From NCBI GenBank assembly GCA_034439875.1, contig JAWXBG010000112.1, positions 1 through 29,456 on the forward strand: DNA of 29,456 bases, read 5' to 3'. Positions 6,807 to 18,900 of this stretch are shown piece after piece. Under the pieces are notes generated by a model. That model made no database searches. It saw only the letters and a program-made list of their open reading frames with translations, and was not told the DNA's origin. The position numbers were made by a program, and so were the translations under genes. Position 1 is the first letter of the stretch, and every line of letters begins with the position of its first letter. Source of the DNA: JAWXBG01 sp034439875. GTDB taxonomy: Bacteria; Bacteroidota; Bacteroidia; Flavobacteriales_D; Sanyastnellaceae.

Positions 6807-9002
6807 CTAAATATCCAATATTTTGAACTCGGTCCTTCTATTATAAGAGTGTTCCTCTTCAGTGCAATTTACATCATCATCGCATTTATTGAGTAATTTC
6901 GTTTCTCCGTACCCCTTGGCTGTCAATCTATTAGCCTCAATCCCTTGACTCTTCAAGTATTCTACAGCACTTTTTGCTCTCTTTTCAGAAAGGCTCAGAT
7001 TGTAGCTGTCCGAACCTCTGGCATCGGTATGTGAACTCAATTCTATCTTCATTGTAGGGAAATCTCTAAGAATTCGGACTAACTTATTGAGTTCTAGCGC
7101 AGCATCCGAACGAATTTCGGCCTTGTTGTAGTCGTAATAAATGTTGTCGAGCCTCACAATCGTACCTTTTTCAGGCTTAAACAGCTTGAAATCATAGGTC
7201 GAGGTCTTTTTACTCGGGTCCGAAGTGTCTACATCAGTGGTCAAAGTCACATAATGCTCCAGACTAGCCTCAATAGTGAACTTTTTGTTCTTTACCAAAG
7301 GCAGATAATACATCCCATCTTTTCCCACAATTACACTATCCACCACATTCCCCTGCACATCTACAGCACGCACCACTGCACCAACGGCAGGTCTATTGTC
7401 ATCTGCCAACAAAACTTTTCCAGAAGCCAGAAAATCAAATTTCTTCATTTTGATTTCTATACCTTCCATATAGGCTGAACGAGCACTAGGCTTTACTACC
7501 AGCCAGCCATCTGTATAATCCTTTTTCGATGAAAAAAGCTCTACAAACTCCTGCCACTGGGCTGTTATTGCAAATTCTCCATTTTCGTCGGACATTGTTT
7601 CTACCAAGCGACCATCCAAATTCGGGACCCACACTTTTGCCAAAGGAATAGGCAATCCAGATTCCGCATCTACAACCCTTCCGTCGATATACAAACTATC
7701 GGGTGGATGCAATTTGAAGAGGTATATATCGTCATCACCTTGACCATTGGGTCTATTGCTACAGAAATAGCCGGCCAATTCTCCGGGATAAGTTATGACA
7801 CCAAAATCATCAAATCTCGTATTCACAGGATACCCCATGTTTTCCGGCACTCCATTTTCATCAATGGCGTTGATATAAAATAGATCCATACCCCCTAAAC
7901 CCACATGACCATCGGACGCGAAGTACAATGTGCTATCGCCAACTGCAAAAGGAAACATTTCATTTCCGGGCGTATTTATGTTTTTACCTGCATTCACCGG
8001 CGTATCCCAATCTTCACCTTTTCGCACACTATAATAAATATCCGTTCCACCCATTCCTCCGGGCATATCACTTACAAAATACATCATGCTTCCATCTGTT
8101 CGAATAGTAGGATGTGCCACCGAATATTCTTTGTTGTTGTATTCAAAAGCTTTCATGTCACCCCAAATTCCGTCGGTCTCTTTTGCAGTGTATATACCGA
8201 GATTCAATTGACCTGTTTTGCTCTTATGCACATTGCCCTTCAAAAAATTGTTTCTCGAGAAATACATTGTGTTGGATCGATAGTCATAAGAAAGAGTTCC
8301 CTCATGGTATCGCGAATTTAGTTTTTCATCCATAAGCATTGGATTCCCTAAAGAAGAATCTGGCTTAATGTCTGTTTGATAAATATTGAGGTAGGGTTGA
8401 TTGTTCCACAAATATTCCTTCTTCCCTCCTTTACCATCTCCGCGCGCACTTGCATAAATCAACTTTCCGGAGGAATAGAAGGAAGGAGCAAAATCGCTCG
8501 TCGCTGTATTCATCTGCATCGGAAAAATACTGTAAATACTAGAGTCGCGCTTTATCATCTGCGCGAATGTTGGGACGCTCAAATATTGCAGCACTTGCTG
8601 ACTATTAGGTTGCACTTCGCGATAACGGCTATAGAATGCAATTGCCTCCTCGTATTTCCCTTGTCTTCTTTTTATTTCGGCCATAGCGAGAAGGTCTGCG
8701 GGATTGTTTACCGAGAGAGCCACCACCTTTTCCATAACAGATTCAGCGGCATCAAAATTTCCCATTTTCCAATAACACTCGGACAATCTTCGAAGAGCGA
8801 GTGTGTCGGACTCATGTCCCTTGCCATCGAGTATGTCTATATAAATATCGGCAGCAGTATGATAGTCGAACGAGCGAAAATGTTTGTCGGCCATTTTATA
8901 CTTCGCACGTTGAGCACTTGCATATTGGCAAGAGAAAAGAAGTACAATTATAACAAAAGTTGATCTGAACATATTTCGAATATTGCAGTGGGTGGTCATC
9001 AT
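6807..9002 (-). CDS. PorE-like OmpA-family protein (TPR, PD40 propeller, CRD, OmpA)
   Basis: The product is 731 residues, an envelope protein predicted to bind peptidoglycan. Domains in order: signal peptide (hydrophobic FVIIVLLFSCQYASAQ, to about residue 31); TPR-type helices (about 33-145); five PD40 propeller motifs (about 165-420, for example L-I-Y-A-S-A-R, M-Y-F-S-R-N-N, M-Y-F-V-S-D, L-Y-F-A-S-D, Y-F-C-S-N-R); two carboxypeptidase-regulatory-like modules (about 430-600); and a C-terminal OmpA domain (about 615-731). The OmpA domain has the peptidoglycan-contacting SHTDARGS and NRRTEF motifs and the Cys-x6-Cys insertion common in Bacteroidota. This order is the same as that of PorE, the T9SS-associated protein of Porphyromonas. 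Because it sits third in an adhesin-PorP operon, I infer a dedicated anchor for that system, perhaps not the core PorE. The ATGATG at 8997-9002 begins 23 bases after the PorP stop; a second candidate start is the ATG at 8970-8972. Confidence 0.85.
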   Translation of the reverse strand: MMTTHCNIRNMFRSTFVIIVLLFSCQYASAQRAKYKMADKHFRSFDYHTAADIYIDILDGKGHESDTLALRRLSECYWKMGNFDAAESVMEKVVALSVNNPADLLAMAEIKRRQGKYEEAIAFYSRYREVQPNSQQVLQYLSVPTFAQMIKRDSSIYSIFPMQMNTATSDFAPSFYSSGKLIYASARGDGKGGKKEYLWNNQPYLNIYQTDIKPDSSLGNPMLMDEKLNSRYHEGTLSYDYRSNTMYFSRNNFLKGNVHKSKTGQLNLGIYTAKETDGIWGDMKAFEYNNKEYSVAHPTIRTDGSMMYFVSDMPGGMGGTDIYYSVRKGEDWDTPVNAGKNINTPGNEMFPFAVGDSTLYFASDGHVGLGGMDLFYINAIDENGVPENMGYPVNTRFDDFGVITYPGELAGYFCSNRPNGQGDDDIYLFKLHPPDSLYIDGRVVDAESGLPIPLAKVWVPNLDGRLVETMSDENGEFAITAQWQEFVELFSSKKDYTDGWLVVKPSARSAYMEGIEIKMKKFDFLASGKVLLADDNRPAVGAVVRAVDVQGNVVDSVIVGKDGMYYLPLVKNKKFTIEASLEHYVTLTTDVDTSDPSKKTSTYDFKLFKPEKGTIVRLDNIYYDYNKAEIRSDAALELNKLVRILRDFPTMKIELSSHTDARGSDSYNLSLSEKRAKSAVEYLKSQGIEANRLTAKGYGETKLLNKCDDDVNCTEEEHSYNRRTEFKILDI

Positions 9003-9025
9003 GTTTTTCTTTTTCTAGGAGTGAA

Positions 9026-9967
9026 TTAGAAATAACGGGTTGAGAAAAATCTGGGCGAAACATCACCTGCCCATTTTCTGCCAATATCCAATCCAAGCAT
9101 TATTTCATGCGAACCATTGCTGTATTTGCTGATGTCAGATAGTGTGTAATCGAAAGCGTATCCCAATCTGAATTTGTTGTTGAACTCATATTGCAACAAG
9201 ACACCCACAGCATCTTGCCAGCGATACATGGCCCCAGCCCAGAATTTTTCATAGAACAAAAAATTCGCTGTCACGTCAAATCCGGGGGGTGCCCCATTCA
9301 CCACTTTTATGAGTGCCGAAGGTTTGAATTGAACATAGTTGGAAATAGGAAATATTGTTCCTGCAATAACAAAGAAGTGTCGACTTTCAGAGTTGCTTCG
9401 AAAATCGGGAAGTTCACCATCGAGCAAAGCATTCTCCAAAAGTTTAGGCACAGAGAAACCTGCATAAGTTCTTTTGCTATACCACATCATTCCAAAACCA
9501 ACATTCGGTAAAATTTTACCGTTGATATTAGCTGCGAAAGCTTGATCTCCGTCAGTAGTTGGATTTAGATCCAAAAGATTTGCAGAGAACATATTCATAC
9601 CGCCTTTTAATCCAAAAGCCAATCGCGACTTATCGAAAAATATGCGATAACTCACGTCGCCATAGATACCGATTTGTTTTACCGGACCATGTTGATCATT
9701 TACAATTGTTCCGCCTACACTTATACTTTCTTTTCTCAACGGGGTGTGCAATGTGAGGGTCTGTGTAGTAGGTGCACCATCAAATCCAACCCACTGCGAA
9801 CGGTGTATTGCTGTAACACTCATTGCATCCGCTATACCGGCATACGCAGGATTGATGCTTAAGGTATTGAACATATACTGAGTAAACATAGGGTCTTGTT
9901 GTGCATAACCCTGATAACTCAAACTCACAAGGAGTGCTATCGCTATATATGATATATTCTTTTTCAT
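9026..9967 (-). CDS. PorP/SprF family type IX secretion membrane protein
   Basis: The product is 313 residues. The signal peptide (ISYIAIALLVSLSYQGYAQ, cleavage near residue 22) is followed at once by the family hallmark QDPMFTQYMFN...INPAYAG and an S-Q-W-V-G-F-D-G-A-P motif. The rest alternates short beta strands (GGTIVND, GLKGGMN, GFGMMWYS, GAMYRWQDAVG, RLGYAFDYT), as expected for an outer-membrane beta-barrel, and the protein ends in aromatic RYF. In Flavobacterium johnsoniae the family member SprF is required for secretion of SprB, a giant adhesin with a type-B C-terminal domain. Here the gene begins 5 bases after the stop codon of a giant type-B protein, so the inferred role is partner-specific secretion or retention of that protein. 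Confidence 0.93.
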   Translation of the reverse strand: MKKNISYIAIALLVSLSYQGYAQQDPMFTQYMFNTLSINPAYAGIADAMSVTAIHRSQWVGFDGAPTTQTLTLHTPLRKESISVGGTIVNDQHGPVKQIGIYGDVSYRIFFDKSRLAFGLKGGMNMFSANLLDLNPTTDGDQAFAANINGKILPNVGFGMMWYSKRTYAGFSVPKLLENALLDGELPDFRSNSESRHFFVIAGTIFPISNYVQFKPSALIKVVNGAPPGFDVTANFLFYEKFWAGAMYRWQDAVGVLLQYEFNNKFRLGYAFDYTLSDISKYSNGSHEIMLGLDIGRKWAGDVSPRFFSTRYF

Positions 9968-9972
9968 GATTA

Positions 9973-12900
9973 TTAGCGTTTGAGGTAGATAAATCCGTGG
10001 AATGCTTCTTCACCAGTTCCCAAATCAAGCACATAATAATATGTACTCACCGGCAACTGCTCGCCGAATGTGGCAGGGTGCTCTGATCTTCCATCCCAGT
10101 CGTTTTGGTATGGGGCTGCCTCATAAATTTTAGCTCCCCACCTATTAAATATTTCGAGTCGGTTTTTAGGATATTCACCAATGTTCGGAATCTCAAAATA
10201 GTCGTTCACTCCATCTCCATTCGGAGAAAAAGCATCCGGTATTTCAATTGTTAAACAGTCTTGAAGTAACCAAACAATTGTGTCGCTTGTTGTACCACAA
10301 ACGCCATTGTCGATCGTGTATACAAATGTGGTCGCAACGTCTTCTAGTGGAACAACAATCTCTCCGAGGCTAGTTACCAATGCATCTGGATTATCAGGAT
10401 CCAAAATTTCACCCGGTCCGTTTATTACTGTCCAATAAGAAGTAGCGGGGAATACCACTTCATTGCCCATGAGGTTGACAGAAGTAAACTCATGTTGACA
10501 AATGGTAACAGGGAAACCGGCATCCGCCATATCAATGGTCGGATCATAGAGAATCATCTGAACAGTATCCGCGGTGATGTTACAAATACCATTGTCCACT
10601 GTATATACATAGGTATTTACACCTAGAGGCATATTGCTAAGCAAAGGATTGTTGTTTGTAATGTCGTCTATGTCGCCACCGCCTTCTACAACAGTCCAAG
10701 TGCTTGTTCCACTCAAAATAGTGACTGATCCATTGAGTGTGATTTCTCCGGGATCACCGCAGAAGGATTCATCATCACCTGCGTTGGCGGCAGAAATGGT
10801 AGGGCTATTTACATAGACATATACACTATCGGAAGTAAGAGAATTTTCACATGCTCCGTTGTAGATGGTCCAAACAAAAATGTTGTTTACATATCCCACA
10901 TTTTCAACTGTGGTGTTCGGATCATTTGGATTTGTAATATCTCCTTCACCCGAAATCAATGTCCATGTACCCAATGCCGGGAAGATGGGAGGATTGCCTT
11001 CAAGGGTAATGTTCGGGAAATCTTCGCACAGCGCTATGTCGGGACCAGCAAGCGCATTAGAAGAATTAGGATCAAAAAGAAGAATCTTCATGTCATCTAC
11101 CGATGGTTCACCGCAAGGTCCATTGTTTATAGTCCAGTACAGAGTGGATTCGCCAATTTCCAAACCAGAAACGGTAGCATTCGGATTTGTAGGGTCATCT
11201 ATTGAACCCGGACCTGTAATGGACCACAATCCAAAGGCCGGGAACTCCGCATTATTACCTTGAAGAATAAATGAATTATCAGGATCACACAACTCTATAT
11301 TTCCACCTGCATCGGCACCTTGTGCAGTAGCATTAAATACAAATACCCTGATTGTATCGGTGCTTCCCGTATTATCGCAAGGTCCGTTATACACTGTCCA
11401 CAGAAGTACTGTTTCTCCTACGGTAAGATTACATATATCCGCAGCCGGATTATTTACATCGCTTATGCTAGCGCTTCCTGAAAGAACTTCCCATGTTCCA
11501 TACGCAGGACTAAGAGGAACTCCGGCTGTAGTCATAATGCAATTTTCAGGTGTGCAAATTTCAAAGTCATTCCCCGCATTAGCCAATGGTGCTTCATCAT
11601 CAAAAACAAAAACAAACATTGTATCACTTGTGAGGGCCTCACTACAAGGACCATTATCAATGGCCCACACAAAAGTATTTACCCCTTGTGCGAGTTCGGT
11701 AACTACAGTGGCTGGATCGTTAGCATCTGCAATGTTTGCAGAACCTTCAATCAAGGTCCATTGTCCTGAAGCGGGCACTGTAGGTACATTGCCGCTGAGT
11801 TGAACAGTAGTTTGGGGCAAGCAAATCTCTTGATCGGGACCTGCATTTGCGGACTCCTGCGACTGATCAAACACAAAGATGATCACAGTATCCAAGGGCA
11901 GTGCATTTGAGCAAGGGCCATTGTAAAAGGTCCAAGTAAATACATTTTCACCCACAGCGAGACTTGTGATTTGAGTTTGCGGATTGTCCAATTCTTCGAT
12001 ATTTGCACTTCCTGAAACCAAAGTCCAATGGGCATATCCGGGCGCAGTAGGCATATTTGCACTCATCTCCACAACACTCATTGGCGTGCAAATTTCTTGG
12101 TCAGGGCCGGCATTAGGCAATACGATATTCTCTTCGAAAACACTCACACAAATCGTATCACTTGTAATCATATTCGGACATGGTCCATTGTTCACTGTCC
12201 ACACGAGGCAATTAGTTCCAAGACCCAAATTTGTGATCTCAGTCATTGGATTATTTACGTCAACAATAGAACCACTACCCTCTATCAGCGACCATTGTCC
12301 GACCGCTGGGAATATGGCCGGCGATGCAATCATGTTCACTGAATTCTGAGGTAAACAAATCTCTATGTCCTCGCCTGCATACGCATCAGGGGCACTTTCA
12401 TCATATATAAATACAGACATTAAGTCCATTGTTGGCGCCGCACATGGCCCATTGTAAATCGACCATATAAAAATAGTCTCACCCACTATTAAGCCACTTG
12501 CAAAAGCATTTGGGTCGTGAATAGAATCGGGATGAATAACTCCCCCCGGAATTGTCGTCCATGTTCCCACTCCCGGCACTTCAGGAGCATTAGCCTGCAA
12601 CGTATAACCGCTCACTGGTGTGCAATAAGAAACGTCGGGGCCTGCATCTGCAACAGCCGCTTGCGGGTCAAATAAAAATACAGAAACGGTGTCTCTTGAT
12701 ACGCCACATATTCCATTGTCGACAAACCACACGTAAACATTCTCTCCAACTTCAATATTATCAACACTTGTCTGATCATCATTTGGCGATTCAAAGTTTC
12801 CTGCTCCATCAAAAACCGACCACTGTCCAACCGCAGCGCCAGTCAGATTACTGGCATCGAGTTCAACACTTGTTTGCGGTAAACAGATTTCCTGATCTTC

Positions 12901-15900
12901 TCCTGCATAGGCGAGTTCGAGATCACTAATGAAAACTGAGATCAACACCGTGTCCGCTGTCAATGCATCCACGCACGGACCGTTGAAGATTGTCCACACC
13001 AATACATTTACTCCAGAACCAATATTTGAAAACAATGCGTTCGGATCGTTCACATTATTGATAGATCCATTACCTTGAATCAAACTCCATGTTCCAGTAG
13101 CTGGGAAAATAACTGAGTTCGCTTCGAGTTGTGTTGTGGTAATTGGAGTGCAGAGCTCTTGATCAACGCCGGCATCAGCACTTTCCTGAGAGTCATCGAA
13201 AATAAATATACTTACGAAGTCCGTCGAATTGCTATTGGCACATGGCCCATTGTATACAACCCACGCGAATAAATTTTCACCAACACACAAATCAGTTACT
13301 TCCGATTCTGGGTTGTTTGGATTCATTACGATACCGCAACCACTTATAAGCTGCCATGTTCCATAACCAGGATCATCGGGTGTAGTGGCGACTAAGAAGG
13401 TAGTAGACACAGGTTCGCACCAACTCTGATCTTCCCCTGCGTTTGCAAAAGTGGCTTCATAATCGAATACAAAGACAGAGATTGTATCTGACGTAGCGCC
13501 ATTTTCACAAACACCATTATCAATTACCCAAACGAAAATATTTTCACCTACTGCAAGATTCTGAACTGCGGTTGTCGGACTCTCATCATCTAAGATAACT
13601 GCCGATCCCTCTGTAATCGTCCAATATCCAAAAGCGGGATAAATAGGCTCATTGGCCATCATTGTATATGAACTGCTAGGAAGACACATTTCCACATCGT
13701 CTCCCGCTATAGCTTGTTGAGCATTTTCGTCAAAAATAAAAATGGTCATTACATCTGTCGTTGGAGGTTCGCAAGGGCCATTGTACACTGTCCATGAAAA
13801 CGTATTGGCACCTACAATCAATCCGGAGACAGTTGCATTTGGATCATTAATATCATCAATACTTCCAGATCCACCTATTAGCTGCCACGCGCCCACTCCC
13901 GGTACCTGTGGTATAGTGGCTTCCATTATATAGGTGCTCACAGGTGTACATAAAGAAACATCACCGCCAGCGAATGCCTCAGGGGCCTCAGGATCAAAAA
14001 TAAATACCGTTGATGTATCAATGGATGTTCCACATGGGCCATTATTCACGCTCCAAGAAAAGACGTTCAAACCAACACTCAAACCATTGACTGTGGCGGT
14101 CGACGAAGTTGAATTTAAAATATTTGCACTTCCTTCAATAAGTGTCCAAACACCAGTCATAGCTCCATTAATAGGGCTTCCGGATAAAAGGGCTGACGTT
14201 TGCGGCAAGCAGAATTCCTGATCCGGGCCTGCATTTGCATTAGCGGCCAATTGATTGAAAAGAGAAATCACAACTGTGTTTGTCGTAATCGCACCACTGC
14301 ACGGTCCATTGTTAATAGTCCATGAGAATACATTATTTCCTATTGCCAGATTGCTCATGGTGGCCTGTGGATCATTCACATTAGAAATGCTCCCGCCGCC
14401 TTGCACTATTGTCCAAGTGCCAACAGCAGGGAAAATAACATTGTTGGCGGCCATCACTGCGGATGTAACAGGAGTGCACAATTGTTGGTCAGGTCCGGCA
14501 TCGGCAACTGGCTGACTATCGTCGAAAATGAAAATACTCACTTCATCTACTAGTCCCGATGTTGTGCATGGCCCGTTGTAGAGCGTCCATCTAAAAATAT
14601 TTTCACCGACTTGCAATCCCGTAATCCCTGTTTCAAAATCGTTTATATCGGCTATAACTCCACTTCCTGAGAGAAGAGACCAAGTACCAAATCCAGGTAC
14701 ATCAGGTTCCGTAGCCTGCATAAAAGTTGAACTTACCGGTTCGCAGAAACTTTGGTTAGGACCAGCATTCGATGGTGCAGCCGCAGGATCGTACAAGAAT
14801 ATACTTACCACATCTGAAGTGACCTGGTTAGGACATGGGCCATTAAATATAGTCCAAAGGAAAACATTTTCTCCCTGTTGAAGGCCGTTCACAAATGAAA
14901 AAGGCGAAGAAGTATTTTGAAAATTTCCGGAACCTTGAAGAATTGCCCACTGACCTATTCCAGGGAAAGTAGCGAAGTTGGCTTCGAAGGTTGTCGAATT
15001 AAATGGAATACACAATTCCTGATCCTCTCCTGCATAAGCCGCAGGTGCGTCTTCATCGTATATGAAGATACTCATTTCGGAAGTAGTGATTGGATTACAG
15101 GGTCCGTTGTTCACTGACCATTGCAAGACATGTTCACCGGGTGTCAAATTAATCACTTGCGAATTCGGGTCATTTGGACTTACCACAATGGCTGTTCCTG
15201 AAAGCACCGTCCAAAATCCGGTTGATGGCAATGTCAATGCACTTCCGTTCAAAACAGATGTTGTTACATTTGAACAAAGAGATTGATCAGGTCCAGCCAG
15301 AGCTTCCTGGTTGTTCTGATCAAAAACGTAGATATCCACATTGTCTGTTAATAAAGGACTGCAGGGCCCATTGTCTATTGTCCATTGAACCGCAGTAATT
15401 CCCACTCCAAGCCCACTTAAGGTCGCATTTGGATTGAATGCATCATCAAATGATCCACTTCCCGATTGCAATACCCACATGCCAATGGCAGGGTATGGAA
15501 CAGCATCTGCGTTTAACACCACAGAAATCTGTGGTGTGCAAATAAACTGATCTTCGCCAGCATAAGGCAGAGCCTGCGCCTGATTATATATGATAATGTT
15601 TATGGTGTCAGTCGTAAGCAAAGGATCTAAGCAGGTACCATTATAAACTGTCCATACTAACATGTTGTCCCCTATAGTGAGATTCTGCACCGCACTTTGC
15701 GGATTATTCGATTGCGAAACACTTGCTCCGCCAGATATAACACTCCATGTTCCGAATGCAGGTGCCAAAACAGCATTAGCATCCAAGACAGAGCTGCTTA
15801 TGGGCGAACAAAACTCTTGATCTGCTCCTGCTACCGCCTCTCCTTGAGCGCTGTTGAAAACGATAATTGACATATCATCGGATTGAGAGCCACAGGTGGC

Positions 15901-18900
15901 ATAATTCACTGTCCAAGAAAAAGTATTGACACCAATCTGCAAATCAGAAATTTGTGAAAATGGATCATTCACATCTTCAATGGTACCTGAGCCAGATGTA
16001 AGCGCCCATGTGCCACTACCAGGGAATACTGCGGGATCTGCATTCATGACTGTCACTTCCTGAGGCGAACAAAGTTCTTGATCAATTCCTGCCACAGCTT
16101 GCAATTGTCCTGTGTCGTACAGCACAACTGTTATTTGATCGGTAGTTATTCCATTAGCGCAAGGACCGTTAAACACGGTCCATTCAAAAATATGAATTCC
16201 CACAGGAACATTTGAAATCTGTGCATTGGGGTCATTGATATCCGAAAAAATTCCAGTTCCCGATACGATGCTCCATTCTCCATAAGCGGGGAACACCGGA
16301 ACGCTCGCTACGAGAAAAACCGGATCTCCTACTTGACAAATGTCTTGATCTTCACCTGCAAATGCAATAGGCGAATCTGCAGAATATACCCAAATGGTTA
16401 ATAGATCTGAAGTAGCATTAGGAACGCATCCACCATTGTCCACTGTCCACCTGAATACATTGGTTCCTACACCGAGATTTGTAACTGTGGATGATGGATT
16501 TGTTGGATCTACAATAATTCCTGTACCGTTTTCCAAAGTCCAAATTCCTGTTGCCGGAAAAACAGGAACGTTGCCACTTAGATATATTGAGCTTTGTGGA
16601 GTACAAATATTTTGATCAGAGCCTGCATTGGCCACCGGAGCATTCGTTTGATAAACGAAAATGCTTACAGAGTCCGCTGTATTCGCATCTGCACATGGAC
16701 CATTTGAAACCGTCCAAGTAAAAATATTCTCGCCGACCGAAAGACCCGCGATACTTGTATTTGGATTGGTTGGATCAGATATTACTCCCGTTCCACTTAG
16801 CAATTCCCAAATACCGGATGCAGGAAAAATAATTGGACTTCCATCCATAGCAATTGTTCCTGCTGGTGAACACAAAAACTGATCTTCCCCTGCATCTGCT
16901 TGTAATTGTGAATCATCGAAAATAAATATACTCATTTGATTAGATGTCACAGATGGACCGCATGGACCATTTGTAATTGTCCATTGGAAGGTATTCTGCC
17001 CAACAGAAAGATTCGAAACTTGGGTATTTGGATTGGAAGGATCAAAAATGAGTCCCGTTCCCGATACAACTGTCCAAATACCGGTAGCAGGAAAGATAAC
17101 GGGATTGCCCGATAGACCCGCTGTTGAAACCGGTTCGCAAAAACTTTGATCAGAACCTGCGTTCGCGAGGCCTTGAGCATTATCATATATAAAAATACTA
17201 ACTTCATCGAGCAGTATGCCGAGTGAACAAGGTCCATTGCTTATAGTCCATCGAAAAATATTTTGACCAACCGACAACCCTGAAACATTTGTACTCGGGC
17301 TATTTGGCGATGCAATTACCCCACTTCCTTGCACTAGAGTCCATGTTCCAATTGCTGGAAACACGACAGCAGATCCAGAAAGCACAGAATTCGTTTGCGG
17401 TAAACAAATAGATTGATCGCTACCAGCAAGTGCCGGTGGGTGATTTCCGTTGTACACAAATATGGTAACCTGATCGGATCCAGGAGCAGCGCATGCTCCA
17501 TTAGAAATACTCCATTGAAATACGTTGGCGCCAATACCCAAATTGCTCACTAGCGTATTGGGGTTTGATGGATTTGCTATTGTTCCCGTGCCACTGATGA
17601 GCGACCATGATCCAGTTGCAGGCGCAAGAACCGGGTTTCCACTCAAATTGGTTTGAGCATTATCACTACAAATACTTTGATCAGGACCCGCGTTTGCCGA
17701 AGCTTGAGCAACGTTGAAAACAACAATTGTCATCTGATCGCTGAGGGTCACAGGATTCGCGCAGGGTCCGTTGTCCACTATCCACTGCAAAATATTTGTA
17801 CCCAAAGACAAACCACTCACTGTTGTGTTCGGATTATTCGCATTCACAAAAACAGCGGATCCCGACAGAACAGTCCACTGCCCGGTAGCCGGAAAAATGA
17901 GTTCATTGGCATCGAGAGCAGTTGAAGGAGCATTGCTGCAAAGCGATTGATCCGGTCCAGCATTTGTGGCCAACTGACCATTCGAGAAAACGAATATGCT
18001 TACCTGATCAAGTGAAGTTGGATTTGCACATGGCCCATTGCTCACAGTCCATTGAAAAACATTCTGTCCAACTCCTAAGTTTAATATTTGGGTTGTAGAA
18101 CTCGTAGGGCTTGCAATTGTGCCTGTTCCCAAAACGAGAGTCCACACACCTGTTCCTGGCGCTGTTACTAGTGATCCCACAAGAGTTGCATTCACAGGTG
18201 CAATACCTGTAGAACAAATTTCCTGATCAGGGCCTGCACTTGCGATGGGTTGATTGGCACTAAAAATAAAGATTGATATATCATCGAAGTTTGTTCCCCC
18301 AGGACAAGGGCCGTTTAACACTGTCCATCGAAAAGTGTTTGTGCCGATTCCCAAACCACTCACTGTTGCATTTGGATCATTGAGATTGGAAAAAGTTCCA
18401 CTACCTGCCATAACAGACCATTGACCTACCGCTGGAAACAATATTTGATTGGCTTGCATCACGAATGAACTCACGGGGGTGCAGAAACTAACATCCGGTC
18501 CAGCATTAGCACCGCCCTGCGTATTGTCGAATACAACAATGGTCATTTGATCCGTAGTTGTGGGTCCGCAGGGTCCATTGGTAACTGACCACTGAAGAAT
18601 ATTTTCTCCAACACCTAGTCCACTGACAGTTGTGTTTGGATTGTTGGCATTCGCAAAAATTGCTGAACCTTGTATAAGAGTCCATGTGCCGACAGACGGA
18701 AATATAACACCACTTGCAGCGAGTTGTGCCGACGTGTTTGGAAGACATTGCTCTTGATTCGGCCCTGCGTTTGCAATGACATTGGCCGCATTAAACACAG
18801 TAATACTTATTTGATCAGAACTATTTCCACAGGGTCCATTACTAATAGTCCACTGGAAAGTATTTACACCTATCGACAATCCGCTTACCGATGTAATAGG